A stretch of 64,000 nucleotides of DNA from Pirellulaceae bacterium. Lineage in GTDB: Bacteria; Planctomycetota; Planctomycetia; Pirellulales; Pirellulaceae. The stretch spans positions 716,446 through 780,445 of the forward strand of contig BPJV01000001.1 of NCBI GenBank assembly GCA_026004795.1, written 5' to 3'. The notes under the pieces are model-generated. The model was given only the letters and a program-made list of their open reading frames with translations, was not told the DNA's origin and did not search any database. This document shows, in pieces, positions 38,014-46,712 of this stretch. Positions within the stretch are counted from its first letter, which is position 1, and every line of letters begins with the position of its first letter. The translations under genes were made by a program, and so were the position numbers.

Positions 38014-38429
38014 CCACGAATGACACGAATTGCACGAATGAATAGGAGGGATAAAGGTATTCGATAGCGGGAATGGCGGGGATGGATGGGAGGATGGCAC
38101 GATCGGATGACAAGAAGAGATGGTAGGATTGGCGGGAGGACAGGATGTCACGATCGGTTGGAGGTGGCGGCGGGAGGAAAGGGGGTGGGTGGAGCTAGTT
38201 GACGATGCGTTCGTAGGCGAGTTTGGGGTGGCTGCCGAAGTTGACCAGTATGCCTAACCGGAAACCGGTTGCTTTCGAGTAGTTGTAGACCACGAACCAC
38301 GCCCCGATGAACTGGTAGCTTTCCTGCTTATAAACGATCTCCGCCACGTTGTTTCAGTTTCTCCCCGTTTTCGTCCCTTCTTCTCCATCGCCTTCACCTC
38401 CCATTCGTGTTATTCGCGCAATTCGTGGT
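38014..38429. repeat. inverted-repeat-flanked GxxExxY unit 1
   Basis: The left border reads CCACGAATGACACGAATTGC and on; the right border is an imperfect inverted copy (CATTCGTGTTATTCGCGCAA and on). Between them lies a shortened GxxExxY frame on the minus strand. Units 2 and 3 have the same borders. Confidence 0.75.
38195..38347 (-). pseudogene. internally deleted GxxExxY gene, still in frame
   Basis: This is a copy of the gene at 38551-38928 lacking the middle. The N-terminal part (AEIVYKQESYQFIGAWF) is joined directly to the C-terminal part (SKATGFRLGILVNFGSHP). The join is at a GTTGTRGACC microhomology present twice in the full gene. From a GTG at 38345-38347 the frame is open for about 50 codons to TAG. 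It probably arose by deletion; whether the short peptide is made is unknown. The GxxExxY motif itself is lost. Confidence 0.7.
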
Positions 38430-38493
38430 CAATCATCTTGCTAGGCACTGCAACGCCTATGGTGGTCACGGTTTTGTCGTTGTCGGGGGTAAC

Positions 38494-39002
38494 CACGAAT
38501 GACGCGAATTGCACGAATGGATCGCAGGCAGGGAGACAGCGTGGATAAGGCTAGTTGACGATGCGTTCGTAGGCGAGTTTGGGGTGGCTGCCGAAGTTGA
38601 CCAGTATGCCTAACCGGAATCCGGTCGCTTTCAAGTAGTTGTGGACCTGAGCCCGGTGTTTGTCCGTCAATTCGGAGACCGCTTTCAGCTCGACGATAAT
38701 CCGGTCATAACAGATAAAATCTGGTCTGTAGGTTGATGCAAGCGTTTCGCCCTTGTACTGCAGTATTAGTTCATGCTGGGCGATGTAGGGAAGCGACCGA
38801 AACCTGAATTCCATGGCGAGACACTCTTGGTAAACCGGTTCCAGGAACCCACAGCCCATTTCGTTGTAGACCTCGAAACATGCGCCGATGATCTGGTAGC
38901 TTTCCTCCTTGTAAACAATCTCCCGCATCGTCGTTACTCCTTTTCCCTGTTGTCATCCGCTTTTCTCCATCGCCTTCTCTTACCATTCGTGCAATTCGTG
39001 GT
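38494..39002. repeat. inverted-repeat-flanked GxxExxY unit 2
   Basis: It is bordered by CCACGAATGACGCGAATTGC on the left and CATTCGTGCAATTCGTGGT on the right, an inverted pair. It contains the only intact GxxExxY gene. Confidence 0.75.
38551..38928 (-). CDS. GxxExxY protein
   Basis: The 125-residue protein has the family motif GFLEPVY (Gly27, Glu30, Tyr33), then a PD-(D/E)xK-like core pattern (RPDFICYDRIIVELKAV) and the conserved C-terminal LKATGFRLGILVNFG. Members are short, often found in many copies, and of unknown function; the core resembles a nuclease fold, which is an inference. The gene lies between inverted repeats and has two degraded sisters on either side. Confidence 0.9.
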   Translation of the reverse strand: MREIVYKEESYQIIGACFEVYNEMGCGFLEPVYQECLAMEFRFRSLPYIAQHELILQYKGETLASTYRPDFICYDRIIVELKAVSELTDKHRAQVHNYLKATGFRLGILVNFGSHPKLAYERIVN

Positions 39003-39116
39003 CGAACGGATTGCAAGGAACTACGTCGTCTTAAGAGGCCATGGTCTTGTCGTGTTTAACCACGAATGACACGAATTGCACGAATGGAAAGTAGGAATGG
39101 AAAGCGGGAGTGGGAT

Positions 39117-39268
39117 TTAGTTGACGATGCGTTCGCAGGCGAGTTTGGGATGGCTGCTGAAGTTAACCAGGATGCCTAACCGGAAGCTGAGTGCTTTCAA
39201 GTCTTGTAGGCCTCGAAACATGCGCCGATGATCTGGTGGCTTTGTTCCTTGTCAACAATCTTCCGCAT
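39117..39268 (-). pseudogene. degraded GxxExxY gene with internal deletion
   Basis: The N-terminal start (MRKIVDKEQS) and the C-terminal end (FRLGILVNF, shifted frame) of the family are joined at the same place as in unit 1. A stop codon follows the junction (AAG ACT TGA). This copy cannot make a GxxExxY protein. Confidence 0.8.
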
Positions 39269-39269
39269 C

Positions 39270-39317
39270 GGCTTTTCTTCTTCTTCTTCTTCTTCTTCTG
39301 CTGCTGCTGCTGCTGCT
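39270..39317. repeat. trinucleotide microsatellite
   Basis: A run of about eight TTC triplets is followed by about seven CTG/TGC triplets, directly upstream of the unit 3 pseudogene start. Units 1 and 2 have only a loose pyrimidine tract there. Confidence 0.85.
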
Positions 39318-39363
39318 ATTCGTGTTATTCGTGCAATTCGTGGTCAATTATCATCCACCACCG

Positions 39364-41203
39364 TTACCGAATGCCTTGCAGTTCGAGCTGGCGGATTTCG
39401 GCTTCCCAGGCGGCGCGCTGCTCGGGGGTTACGTCGGGATCGGGAAGCAAACTGCGGCGGGTGCAATTGAGCAGCGCTTGCAAGGTCTGGTAGCGGCGGG
39501 TGGGACCGATGGCCGGTTGGATAAAGTCGCCGACCAGTGCTTTCAGCTCTTCGGTCGTCTTCGGCGGCATGGCCTTGATCTCGCTGCGCAACGCGGCAAA
39601 CCCGGCTGCGGAAAACTCCGGCGGCAGCCCTTCGGCGTCCAACCACTGGGCCAATCCCTCCGCCTGACCGGCTTGTGCGGCCGGTTTCAACATCCACTGG
39701 ATGAACTGGCGACGATCCTCACCGGTCGGGTCGAGCACGGGGATGATCAAGTCCCCCACCCGGCCAGGACGACGGATATCCGGCGACAACAAATGGATGC
39801 GGGCGGTCATCAGCAACCACACCACGCGACCGCGCAGCCGAGGATCGGACATCATGGCCTGGATCTTGCCGGTCAACCGGCGTTCGGTTTCATGCGTCCC
39901 CTCCCCTACTCCGCCGAACTGCGTATCCGCTTCGTCGACGAAAATCGCCACCTTCTCCAGCGACTCCAGAACCCGGCGCAACCGCTCGAAAATCACGTCG
40001 GTTTGGCCGTACCACTGACTGCGGATGCTCTTGAGCACCAGCACGGGCATATCCAGCTCCGCGGCCAAGGCCTCGAAAATGAACGTCTTGCCGCCACCGA
40101 TCGGCCCGGCAATGGCCGCGCCGGGCAGTGCACGATCGTCGGGCAACTGCAGCCGCGGCAGCATGTACTCGCGCAGAGAAGGCTCCTTCAAGCCGCGTGA
40201 AGCCGACGACGTCCGTCCAACGATGTGCGACGGCTTCTTGAACTCCACCACGTCTTCGCCCAGCTGCGACTGGATGTACTGTTCCACCTGCTGGATCACG
40301 TCCTCGCGGCGTCACCGGCCGCCGGTGGTAGGCCGAGGCCAGCAGCAGTTGCCGCAGCGCGTGGATCGACAGGCCGGCGGTCGATCGGGCCAGTGCGGAC
40401 CGCGCGCTGCTTCAGGACAGTCGCGGCGAGGACGTTGCGCGGCTTCGTCCTCCGGCACCGGGATCGACTCCGCTTCCGGCTGCTGCCGATGCCAGCTCAG
40501 GTAATGCTCCCGCGTCGGTCCGTGTCCGGGTGCCGGGACGTCGACGGTGAGTACCTGGGGCAAGCGGCCGATGCGCGGATGAATGAGACTCCGCGACTCG
40601 GCGATCAAGCACACCGTGTCCTTGCCCGAAAAGAACTCCGGATCGCTGAACCAGTCGGTGACGATGGCTACTCGCCGCGATTGCGTGTCGGTCATGCGAG
40701 CCAGGTTGCCGTCGCCGGCCGGCAGCAGCATGTCGGCGGCTTCCACCACGATGACCAGCAACCGCTCGCGCAAGCATTGCCGCGAGACAGATGGTCAACT
40801 GCCGCAGGAACTCGAGCGCTTGCGTCGCGTTGCCGATCGAATCGCGACACGTACTGGTCGAATTCGCGCCGCCGCATGTCGATTCGCGCCGACTCGGCGC
40901 CCATCGCCTTGATCGGCAGGGAACCCACGTCGGTGCCCAGCTTCCAGGCGGCCCAGGCGTCGCGCAAGCCGGTCCCGGTCGGCTGTCCGACATGCGGATC
41001 GGGCCGTTCAGCTCGTACACGACTTGGACCAGCCCCCGGACTCGCGTCCGCCTCAACAGGAACGGCACCAGCGGCACGTAGTTCTCGCCATCGAAAAACA
41101 GATCGTTCACGTTGCCCGACACGATGATCGACCGCGATTGGCCCGGCATTGATCATGCGCGCCAGCCGCGTTTGAAGAACTCGTACTTGGGGCCTTGGGA
41201 CAT
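39364..41203 (-). pseudogene. AAA-family ATPase, frameshifted
   Basis: Read across about seven one-base indels, this is one protein of roughly 610 residues. It starts at ATG 41203 (MSQGPKYEFFKRGWRA, with GAGGAAA upstream). Shifts fall near 41155, 41140, 40985, 40850, 40780, 40400 and 40305, and both insertions and deletions occur. The first half holds a degenerate P-loop domain (SRSIIVSGNVNDLFF, LLVIVVEAADMLLPAG). The second half, intact at 39364-40299, has Walker A GPIGGGKT, Walker B VAIFVDEAD and arginine-finger region RRPGRVGDL. Because amino-acid sequence is preserved on both sides of each shift, base-calling error is as likely as true decay. It is on the same strand as the OmpA/VWA/PspA genes. 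Confidence 0.8.
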
Positions 41204-41330
41204 CGGTCTCGCGTTTCCTCGGAATGGTTGGGGCGCCGGTGGTCGTTCCTGCACAAATTGTCTACGATGGTCGTCGCGTTCACAACCGATGCACCTGACA
41301 ACCGTCGCCGCGCCGTGGAGGAGAGCCCCG

Positions 41331-42142
41331 ATGACCACCGATTCGTACGAACGGCACCGACTGGAAGAGATGACCCTGGCCGATGTGCGCGAAGGCGGCT
41401 GGCAGGTAGCCTTGCTGCCGACCGGCGCAACCGAACCGCATAATCTGCACTTGCCGTACGGAACCGACTCGCTGGAGGCCTGGCATCTGGCCGACGCGTG
41501 TTGCCGCCGCGCCAATCAGCGTGGCGGCCGCGTGGTGCAGTTGCCGGTCCTGCCGTACGGAACCGAATCGAACCTGCGCCAGTTTCCGCTGGCGATGAAT
41601 CTGCAACCGTCGACGCTCACGCTGGTGCTGCGGGATCTGGTCGAATCGGTCGAAGCGGCGGGGATTCGCAAGATGGTGCTATTCAATTCGCATGGGGGAA
41701 ATGATTTCAAACCGGTGCTGCGCGAGCTGTACGGGCGCACCAGCGTGCATTTGTTCCTGTGCAATTGGTACCAGATGATTCGCGACCTGGCCGCCGAGGT
41801 CTGCGACCATCCGGATGACCACGCCGGCGAAATGGAGACGTCGTTGATTCTGGCCTTCCGCCCGGACCTGGTGCGGCGCGATGCCGATGGTAGGGCTGGC
41901 GGCCGATGCCGGCGCGAAACGTCGGCCGTTCCGCTTCGAAGCGCTGCAGCGCGGTTGGGTGGGCATCAGCCGCCCGTGGCACTCTGCTGACGACCAACAG
42001 CGGCGCGGGCGATCCGCATGCCGCGACCGCCGAGAAAGGCCAGCGCCTGGCCGAGGAGATCGCGCAGGCGCGTGGTGAGAGTTCCTGGCCGAGCTATCGC
42101 GGGCCGAGATCGACGCCATGGTTTCCGTTTCAAAGCGATTAA
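41331..42142 (+). pseudogene. creatininase-family amidohydrolase, frameshifted
   Basis: It starts at ATG 41331 with GGAGGAG upstream. The first 185 codons match the creatininase family (VALLPTGATEPHNLHLPYGTD, VLFNSHGGND, DDHAGEMETSL), with His/Glu/Asp metal ligands in place. The frame then shifts near 41885, 41977, 42075-42085 and 42122, yet the continuation is recognisable (RRPFRFEALQRGWVGISRPW, LLTTNSGAGDPHAATAEKG). Most events look like single extra bases. Family members hydrolyse cyclic amides such as creatinine or formamide intermediates; the substrate here is unknown. Confidence 0.8.
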
Positions 42143-42671
42143 CGGACGGCATGTCGATCACCCGAACTCGGTCCGCGTACCGCGCCGCCTCTTCGCAGTA
42201 ATGCGACCAACCGCGCTCGATTCGTCGCAGATCCTCGTCGGTTACCTCTCGGATCACCCGTCCCGGCACGCCCAAGACGATGCTACGCGGCGGGATTTCC
42301 TGACCCTCGACCACCACCGCGCCGGCACCGATGATCGAATGGCGACCGATTTTCGCGCCGGTCAGAATCACGCTGCGGATCCCGATCAGGCATTCATCTT
42401 CCACCACCGCCCCGTGCACGATGGCTCCGTGACCGACGGTCACACGTCGGCCGATCAGGCACGGATACCCCGGATCGGCATGCAAACAGCACAGATCCTG
42501 GATGTTCGTCTCATCTCCCACGCGGATGATATCGCTGTCGCCCCGCAGCACGCTGCCGAACCACACGCTGGAGCGTGCTCCCAATTCTGTATGCCCGATA
42601 ACTGTTGCTGAAGGAGCGATCCACGCATCCTCGGCCACCAGCTCTGGACGAAAACCGAGCTCTCCTTCCAT
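41679..42671 (-). CDS. gamma-carbonic-anhydrase-like hexapeptide protein
   Basis: The first ~175 residues (down to about 42145) form a left-handed beta-helix of hexapeptide repeats (IAPSATVIGHTELGARSSVWFG, NIQDLCCLHADPGYPCLIG, VTVGHGAIVHGAVV). His residues sit where gamma-class carbonic anhydrases and their YrdA/PaaY relatives bind metal, and a C-terminal helix follows (YCEEAARYADR). The frame stays open for another 150 codons antisense to the creatininase gene. That tail has no family resemblance, so a stop was probably lost to an indel around 42.12 kb and the real end is near there. Confidence 0.8.
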   Translation of the reverse strand: MEGELGFRPELVAEDAWIAPSATVIGHTELGARSSVWFGSVLRGDSDIIRVGDETNIQDLCCLHADPGYPCLIGRRVTVGHGAIVHGAVVEDECLIGIRSVILTGAKIGRHSIIGAGAVVVEGQEIPPRSIVLGVPGRVIREVTDEDLRRIERGWSHYCEEAARYADRVRVIDMPSVNRFETETMASISARDSSARNSHHAPARSPRPGAGLSRRSRHADRPRRCWSSAECHGRLMPTQPRCSASKRNGRRFAPASAASPTIGIAPHQVRAEGQNQRRLHFAGVVIRMVADLGGQVANHLVPIAQEQMHAGAPVQLAQHRFEIISPMRIE

Positions 42672-43045
42672 CCGCCGTTTCTCCCTGCATCACTTGTGTG
42701 TTGTAACCGTGCGTCGTCGCTGGGCGATTCTGCACCAACCTATCACCATCGATCGGGATTTGTCCATCGGTCTCCGTTCCGTTCTTGCGGCCGTCGCCGG
42801 TCGCCTGAGATGCGGGCGCGGGGTCCTCCGTCCCGCGCGTATCGGTACGGCTTGTCAGCATCGCCGGAGGCTGAGTAGGATTGACGGGTGATTTGCCAAA
42901 TGGCGTCGAAAAGCGAAACCGTCGCAGGCGCCGCGTCAGCATGTAGGCAAGAAATCCAGGCAAGCAAGACGATGGCGATCGCGATGATGCGGTGAAATTG
43001 CTTGAGTCCTGAACCCGAACAACCGCAACCCTAGGCATAGACTTC
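42672..43045. other. intergenic; possible broken small membrane protein gene
   Basis: On the minus strand around 42960-43000 one frame reads IIAIAIVLLAWISC, which looks like a membrane segment. A second frame just downstream continues LAYMLTRRLRRFRFSTPF to about 42650. Joined by one indel they would make a single-pass protein of about 110 residues. No family is recognised and no start site is convincing. Confidence 0.3.
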
Positions 43046-43687
43046 ATGGCGACAATCGCACCTGAACAACTGATCGAGCAACTCGAGTGGCGGTACGCGG
43101 TCAAGCGATTCGATCCCGACCGGCGGATCGACGAGGCGACTTGGGCCGCGCTCGAGCGTTGCTTGATCCTGACTCCCAGCAGCTACGGTCTGCAGCCCTG
43201 GCGGTTCATCGTGATCACCGATCCAGACGTCAAAGCGCAGTTGCCGGCCCTGTCGTGGGGACAAAAGCAACCGCAGGACTGCTCCCACATGGTCGTGCTG
43301 GCGGCCCGCAAGACCATGGATGCGGAGTACATCCAGCGGTACATGCAATCGGTTGTTCAGACGCGCGAGTTGCCGCCGGATGCCATGCAGGGTTACCAGC
43401 GCGTGCTCGTGTCGACGGTCGAGAAGATCGACTCGCACCTCGATTGGAACGCCCGCCAGGTCTACATCGCCCTGGGGCAGTTGATGGTCGGTGCGGCCAT
43501 GTTGGGCGTCGACACCTGTCCGATGGAAGGCATCGACCCGGCCGGGTACGACCGCTTGCTGGGGCTGGCGGAGACAGATTACACCACCGTGGTCGGTTGC
43601 GCGGTCGGATACCGCCATCCCGACGACGCGCAGGCAAACGCAGCGAAAGTGCGTTTTTCGGCCGACGAACTGATCACGCGGATCTGA
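43046..43687 (+). CDS. nitroreductase-family NAD(P)H oxidoreductase
   Basis: The 213-residue protein has the FMN-binding nitroreductase fold. RYAVKRFDPDRRI near the N-terminus and TPSSYGLQPWRFIVI at about 43-57 are the FMN phosphate and isoalloxazine contacts. The C-terminal half has IALGQLMVGAAMLGVDTCPMEGID and VVGCAVGYRHPDD. It resembles NfsB-type enzymes that reduce nitroaromatics or quinones as homodimers. The physiological substrate is not evident; the gene stands alone between a divergent carbonic-anhydrase gene and a repeat field. Confidence 0.93.
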   Translation: MATIAPEQLIEQLEWRYAVKRFDPDRRIDEATWAALERCLILTPSSYGLQPWRFIVITDPDVKAQLPALSWGQKQPQDCSHMVVLAARKTMDAEYIQRYMQSVVQTRELPPDAMQGYQRVLVSTVEKIDSHLDWNARQVYIALGQLMVGAAMLGVDTCPMEGIDPAGYDRLLGLAETDYTTVVGCAVGYRHPDDAQANAAKVRFSADELITRI

Positions 43688-43794
43688 GTCAATCCCTGTC
43701 GCGAATTTCGCCACGCCGTTTTACGTTGGCCGCGCCGATGGCGTTGTTCCCCGATCGTTTGATCGTGACACGGCCATCGATTGTCCGCAGCGGT

Positions 43795-45300
43795 TCACAT
43801 GCCGTCCCTTCGGGACTACCGGGGACAAAACGCGCCGCCAGACTCCGGGCTGACGCCCGGAGCTACATCATGCCGCCGCTTCGCGGCTACCGGGCGTTGT
43901 GCGCGTCTCGCACGTAGTCCCGAAGGGACGCCATGTTGTAGCCATGGGCGTGAGCCCATGGACCGAAGGCGCACACCATCCCTCAGCCCCGAAGGGGGCG
44001 ACATGCGTTGAACCGCGTCCGGGATTTTCGGCGACGCGACGCGAATTCGCGCGGTTAATTCCCTCGGGCACGGTCGTTTTTATTCTGTCGCGACGATTGA
44101 TGGGCGCGTTGGTTCTCATGTCGTCCCTTCGGGACTACCGGGGACAAAACGCGCCGCCAGACTCCGGGCTCACGCCCGGAGCTACAACATGCCGCCGCTT
44201 CGCGGCTGCCGGGTGTTGTGCGCCATCGAACTCCGGGCTGACGCCCGGAGCTACATCATGCCGCCGCTTCGCGGCTGCCGGATGTTGTGCGCGTCTCGCA
44301 CGTAGTCCCGAAGGGACGCCATGTTGTAGCCATGGGCGTGAGCCCATGGACCGAAGGCGCACACCATCCCTCAGCCCCGAACGGGGCGACATGCGTTGAA
44401 CCGCGTCCGGGATTTTCGGCGACGCGACGCGAATTCGCGCGGTTAATTCCCTCGGGCACGGTCGTTTTTATTCTGTCGCGATGATTGATGGGGCGCGTTG
44501 GTTCTCATGTCGTCCCTTCGGGACTACCGGGGACAAAACGCGCCGCCAGTCTCCGGGCTGACGCCCGGAGCTACATCATGCCGCCGCTTCGCGGCTGGGA
44601 TCCGACGGCTCATCGACCTCAACGGCCATGAAATTGGCAAAACGAATCGAAACGACCAACCCAACGACAATCGAATAAAACACATTAATCGCGACATTGA
44701 TCGACACCTAGTCCCGCAGGGACGGCATGTTTTAGCCATGGGCGTGAGCCCATGGAGGTCGGGCGTCACATACAAAAAAAGCAGCCCCGAAGGGGCGATA
44801 TGCGTCGATCCGCGCCACTAGTTTCGGCAACGTGACGCAATGTAACGCGAATCCCCTTGCGAATTCCAATGGACGCGGCCGTTTTTGTTCTGTCACGATG
44901 ATCGATGGTTCGCGGTGGTTCACATGCCGTCCCTTCGGGACTGTCGAGGGATCTTGCCTCATCGAACTCCGGGCTTACGCCCGGAGCTAGATCATGCCGC
45001 CGCTTCGCGGCTGGGGGCTAGCGCCGATTTGCACATGTCTATCGGGCGTGACTTATCACCAGACTTCGCGGCTGAGATTCGCAGCGCTCTGCTTCGCGGC
45101 TGAGGTCTAGCGCCGATTTGCACATGTCTACCGGGCGTGATTTATCACCGGACTTCGCGGCTGAAATCCTACATCGGTTCACGTTTCCGCATCCAGTCCC
45201 GAAGGGACGAAATGTTGTAGCCATGGGCGTGAGCCCATGGAATTCGGGGCCGCACCAGCCGAGAAGCCCCGAAGGGGCGACATGCGTCAATTCCTGCCTT
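43795..45300. repeat. mosaic of palindromes with a duplicated block of about 330-380 bp
   Basis: No gene is seen. Recurrent hairpins are CGTCCCTTCGGGACT and its inverted form AGTCCCGAAGGGACG, CTCCGGGCTGACGCCCGGAG, GCCGCCGCTTCGCGGC, AGCCATGGGCGTGAGCCCAT and GCCCCGAAGGGGCGACATG. A block at about 43.80-44.12 kb is duplicated nearly exactly at about 44.13-44.51 kb, the second with an extra hairpin insert. Decayed partial copies follow to 45.3 kb. The hairpin sequences differ from those of the 23-30 kb field, so this is a second, independent repeat family. Confidence 0.85.
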
Positions 45301-45327
45301 TTGTCGCGGGGATGAAGGCGCATGGAG

Positions 45328-46386
45328 TCACGGGGTTGAGGACACGGCTGAGCGTCGCGCGGCGATGGTCTCCAGCAACTGCTTTTGCGGCGCAACGAAC
45401 TTGGCGATGCCCTCCTCCATCAACGTGGCTTCCAAGTGCTCGAAATCGACATGCCGGTCGATCGCTTCGAGCACACTCGCCGGCGGCATCTGGTCGACCG
45501 TGCGCGTGAACGTCAAGCCGCTCTCGGCCACCGCCTCGTTGGTCGCTGGTGGGTTGGTCTGGATGTCGCTGCCGGCCAGCGCCTCGACGTACTTCCACGG
45601 CGGATCGCTAGGATCCTTGGTACCCGTGCTGGCGAAAATGATCTCCTGCTCCAGTGGCGTCGGGTGCTGTTGCCAGAACTCGCGGTTCTCGCGCCAAATC
45701 CGTTTGGCGTTCACGATTCCCACTTGCCCTTGCGCTTCTGGTGGCAGGTCCGGGCAGTGTTTCTTCGTATACTGATCGATGCGCGAGACGAAGATGCTGT
45801 AGACGCTCTTGAATGCGTCCAACGAGTCGCGGCGTTGAGCCCCTTGCCACACGGCATCGCGCGCCAGCTTGTATTGTCGCATGGTGAATACGAGGGTCAC
45901 ATTGAGTGTCACGCCGGTGGCGCACAATTCGGTCAGGCTTTCCAGCCCGGCCGGCGTCGCCGGGACCTTGATCATGCGGTTATCGTGCCCTGCGCTCCAC
46001 CGCCGTCCCAGCTCGATGTACCGTTCCACCCGCTCGGCGTGCGGCACGTCGGCCTCGGGGTCTTCGATCAACGGATCGAGTTCGAAACTGACCCAGCCCG
46101 CGTTTCCCTTGCTCTGTTGCCAGATTGGATGAAACGCCCGCTCGGCGTCCGAGACCAAGGTGTCGGTCAAGATCCAAGCGATCTCCTCGTCGCTTTTTCC
46201 GGCCTCGATCAACTCCGCGATCTTGTCGTCGAATCGGCCGCTACTGACGATGTCTGCCACGATGATCGGATTGCTCGTCGCCCCGACCGCGCCCCACTCG
46301 ATGTTCTGTTTCACCAGATCCGGGTCCACCGAATCGAGATACAGTTTCGTTCCCGTAGCGATCAAACTGCGAATACTCTCCGACAT
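45328..46386 (-). CDS. tal: transaldolase family protein
   Basis: AGGAG eight bases upstream favours ATG at 46386 over a GTG six bases earlier. The 352-residue protein has the TIM-barrel layout of transaldolase with [16 protein letters not shown] near the N-terminus, a catalytic-lysine strand [16 protein letters not shown], and [16 protein letters not shown]. It transfers dihydroxyacetone units between sugar phosphates in the pentose phosphate pathway. The length and an insertion around the SRIDQYTKK segment fit a bacterial class related to the bifunctional tal/pgi type; substrate specificity is not proven. Confidence 0.9.
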   Translation of the reverse strand: MSESIRSLIATGTKLYLDSVDPDLVKQNIEWGAVGATSNPIIVADIVSSGRFDDKIAELIEAGKSDEEIAWILTDTLVSDAERAFHPIWQQSKGNAGWVSFELDPLIEDPEADVPHAERVERYIELGRRWSAGHDNRMIKVPATPAGLESLTELCATGVTLNVTLVFTMRQYKLARDAVWQGAQRRDSLDAFKSVYSIFVSRIDQYTKKHCPDLPPEAQGQVGIVNAKRIWRENREFWQQHPTPLEQEIIFASTGTKDPSDPPWKYVEALAGSDIQTNPPATNEAVAESGLTFTRTVDQMPPASVLEAIDRHVDFEHLEATLMEEGIAKFVAPQKQLLETIAARRSAVSSTP

Positions 46387-46712
46387 GGGCACATCTCCTG
46401 TCTGGTGAAAAGGGGCGTAAGGAAGATCGGTGGCGATACTCGATTCTAGGGTAACAGGTCCTACCGTACCACAGCGGATCCTTGCAGGTGGTTCGATGAA
46501 TCGGGCTTACCGTGAATTCAACCGAGATTCCCGATTCCACCGGCCACATTCCCCGCACGTTGATCGCCACGATACGCGGACAGCGCTCGATTTCGCGCCG
46601 CAGGGTTGATGGTTGATGCAGTCCCGTCGATGGCCGGGCGATATGCCCGATATTGCCACCGAGTGTCCTACCCTTCATTCGTTGTCAGGACGGACAAGAC
46701 CATCGGGACGCA
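46387..46712. other. intergenic, no gene seen
   Basis: This is about 325 bases between the transaldolase start and the PEP-CTERM 3' end. A minus-strand frame covers most of it without family character. Nothing else is seen. Confidence 0.4.

Larger units (their letters stand above)
39059..39345. repeat. inverted-repeat-flanked GxxExxY unit 3
   Basis: The left border is ACCACGAATGACACGAATTG and the right border ends in GTGCAATTCGTGGT. The inside carries a dead, shortened GxxExxY frame and a TTC/TGC trinucleotide run. Confidence 0.75.

Noticed and set aside
45000-45200. Possible riboswitch or structured RNA in the hairpin-rich region
   Set aside because: The hairpins belong to the repeated palindrome family and there is no gene in the right position downstream.
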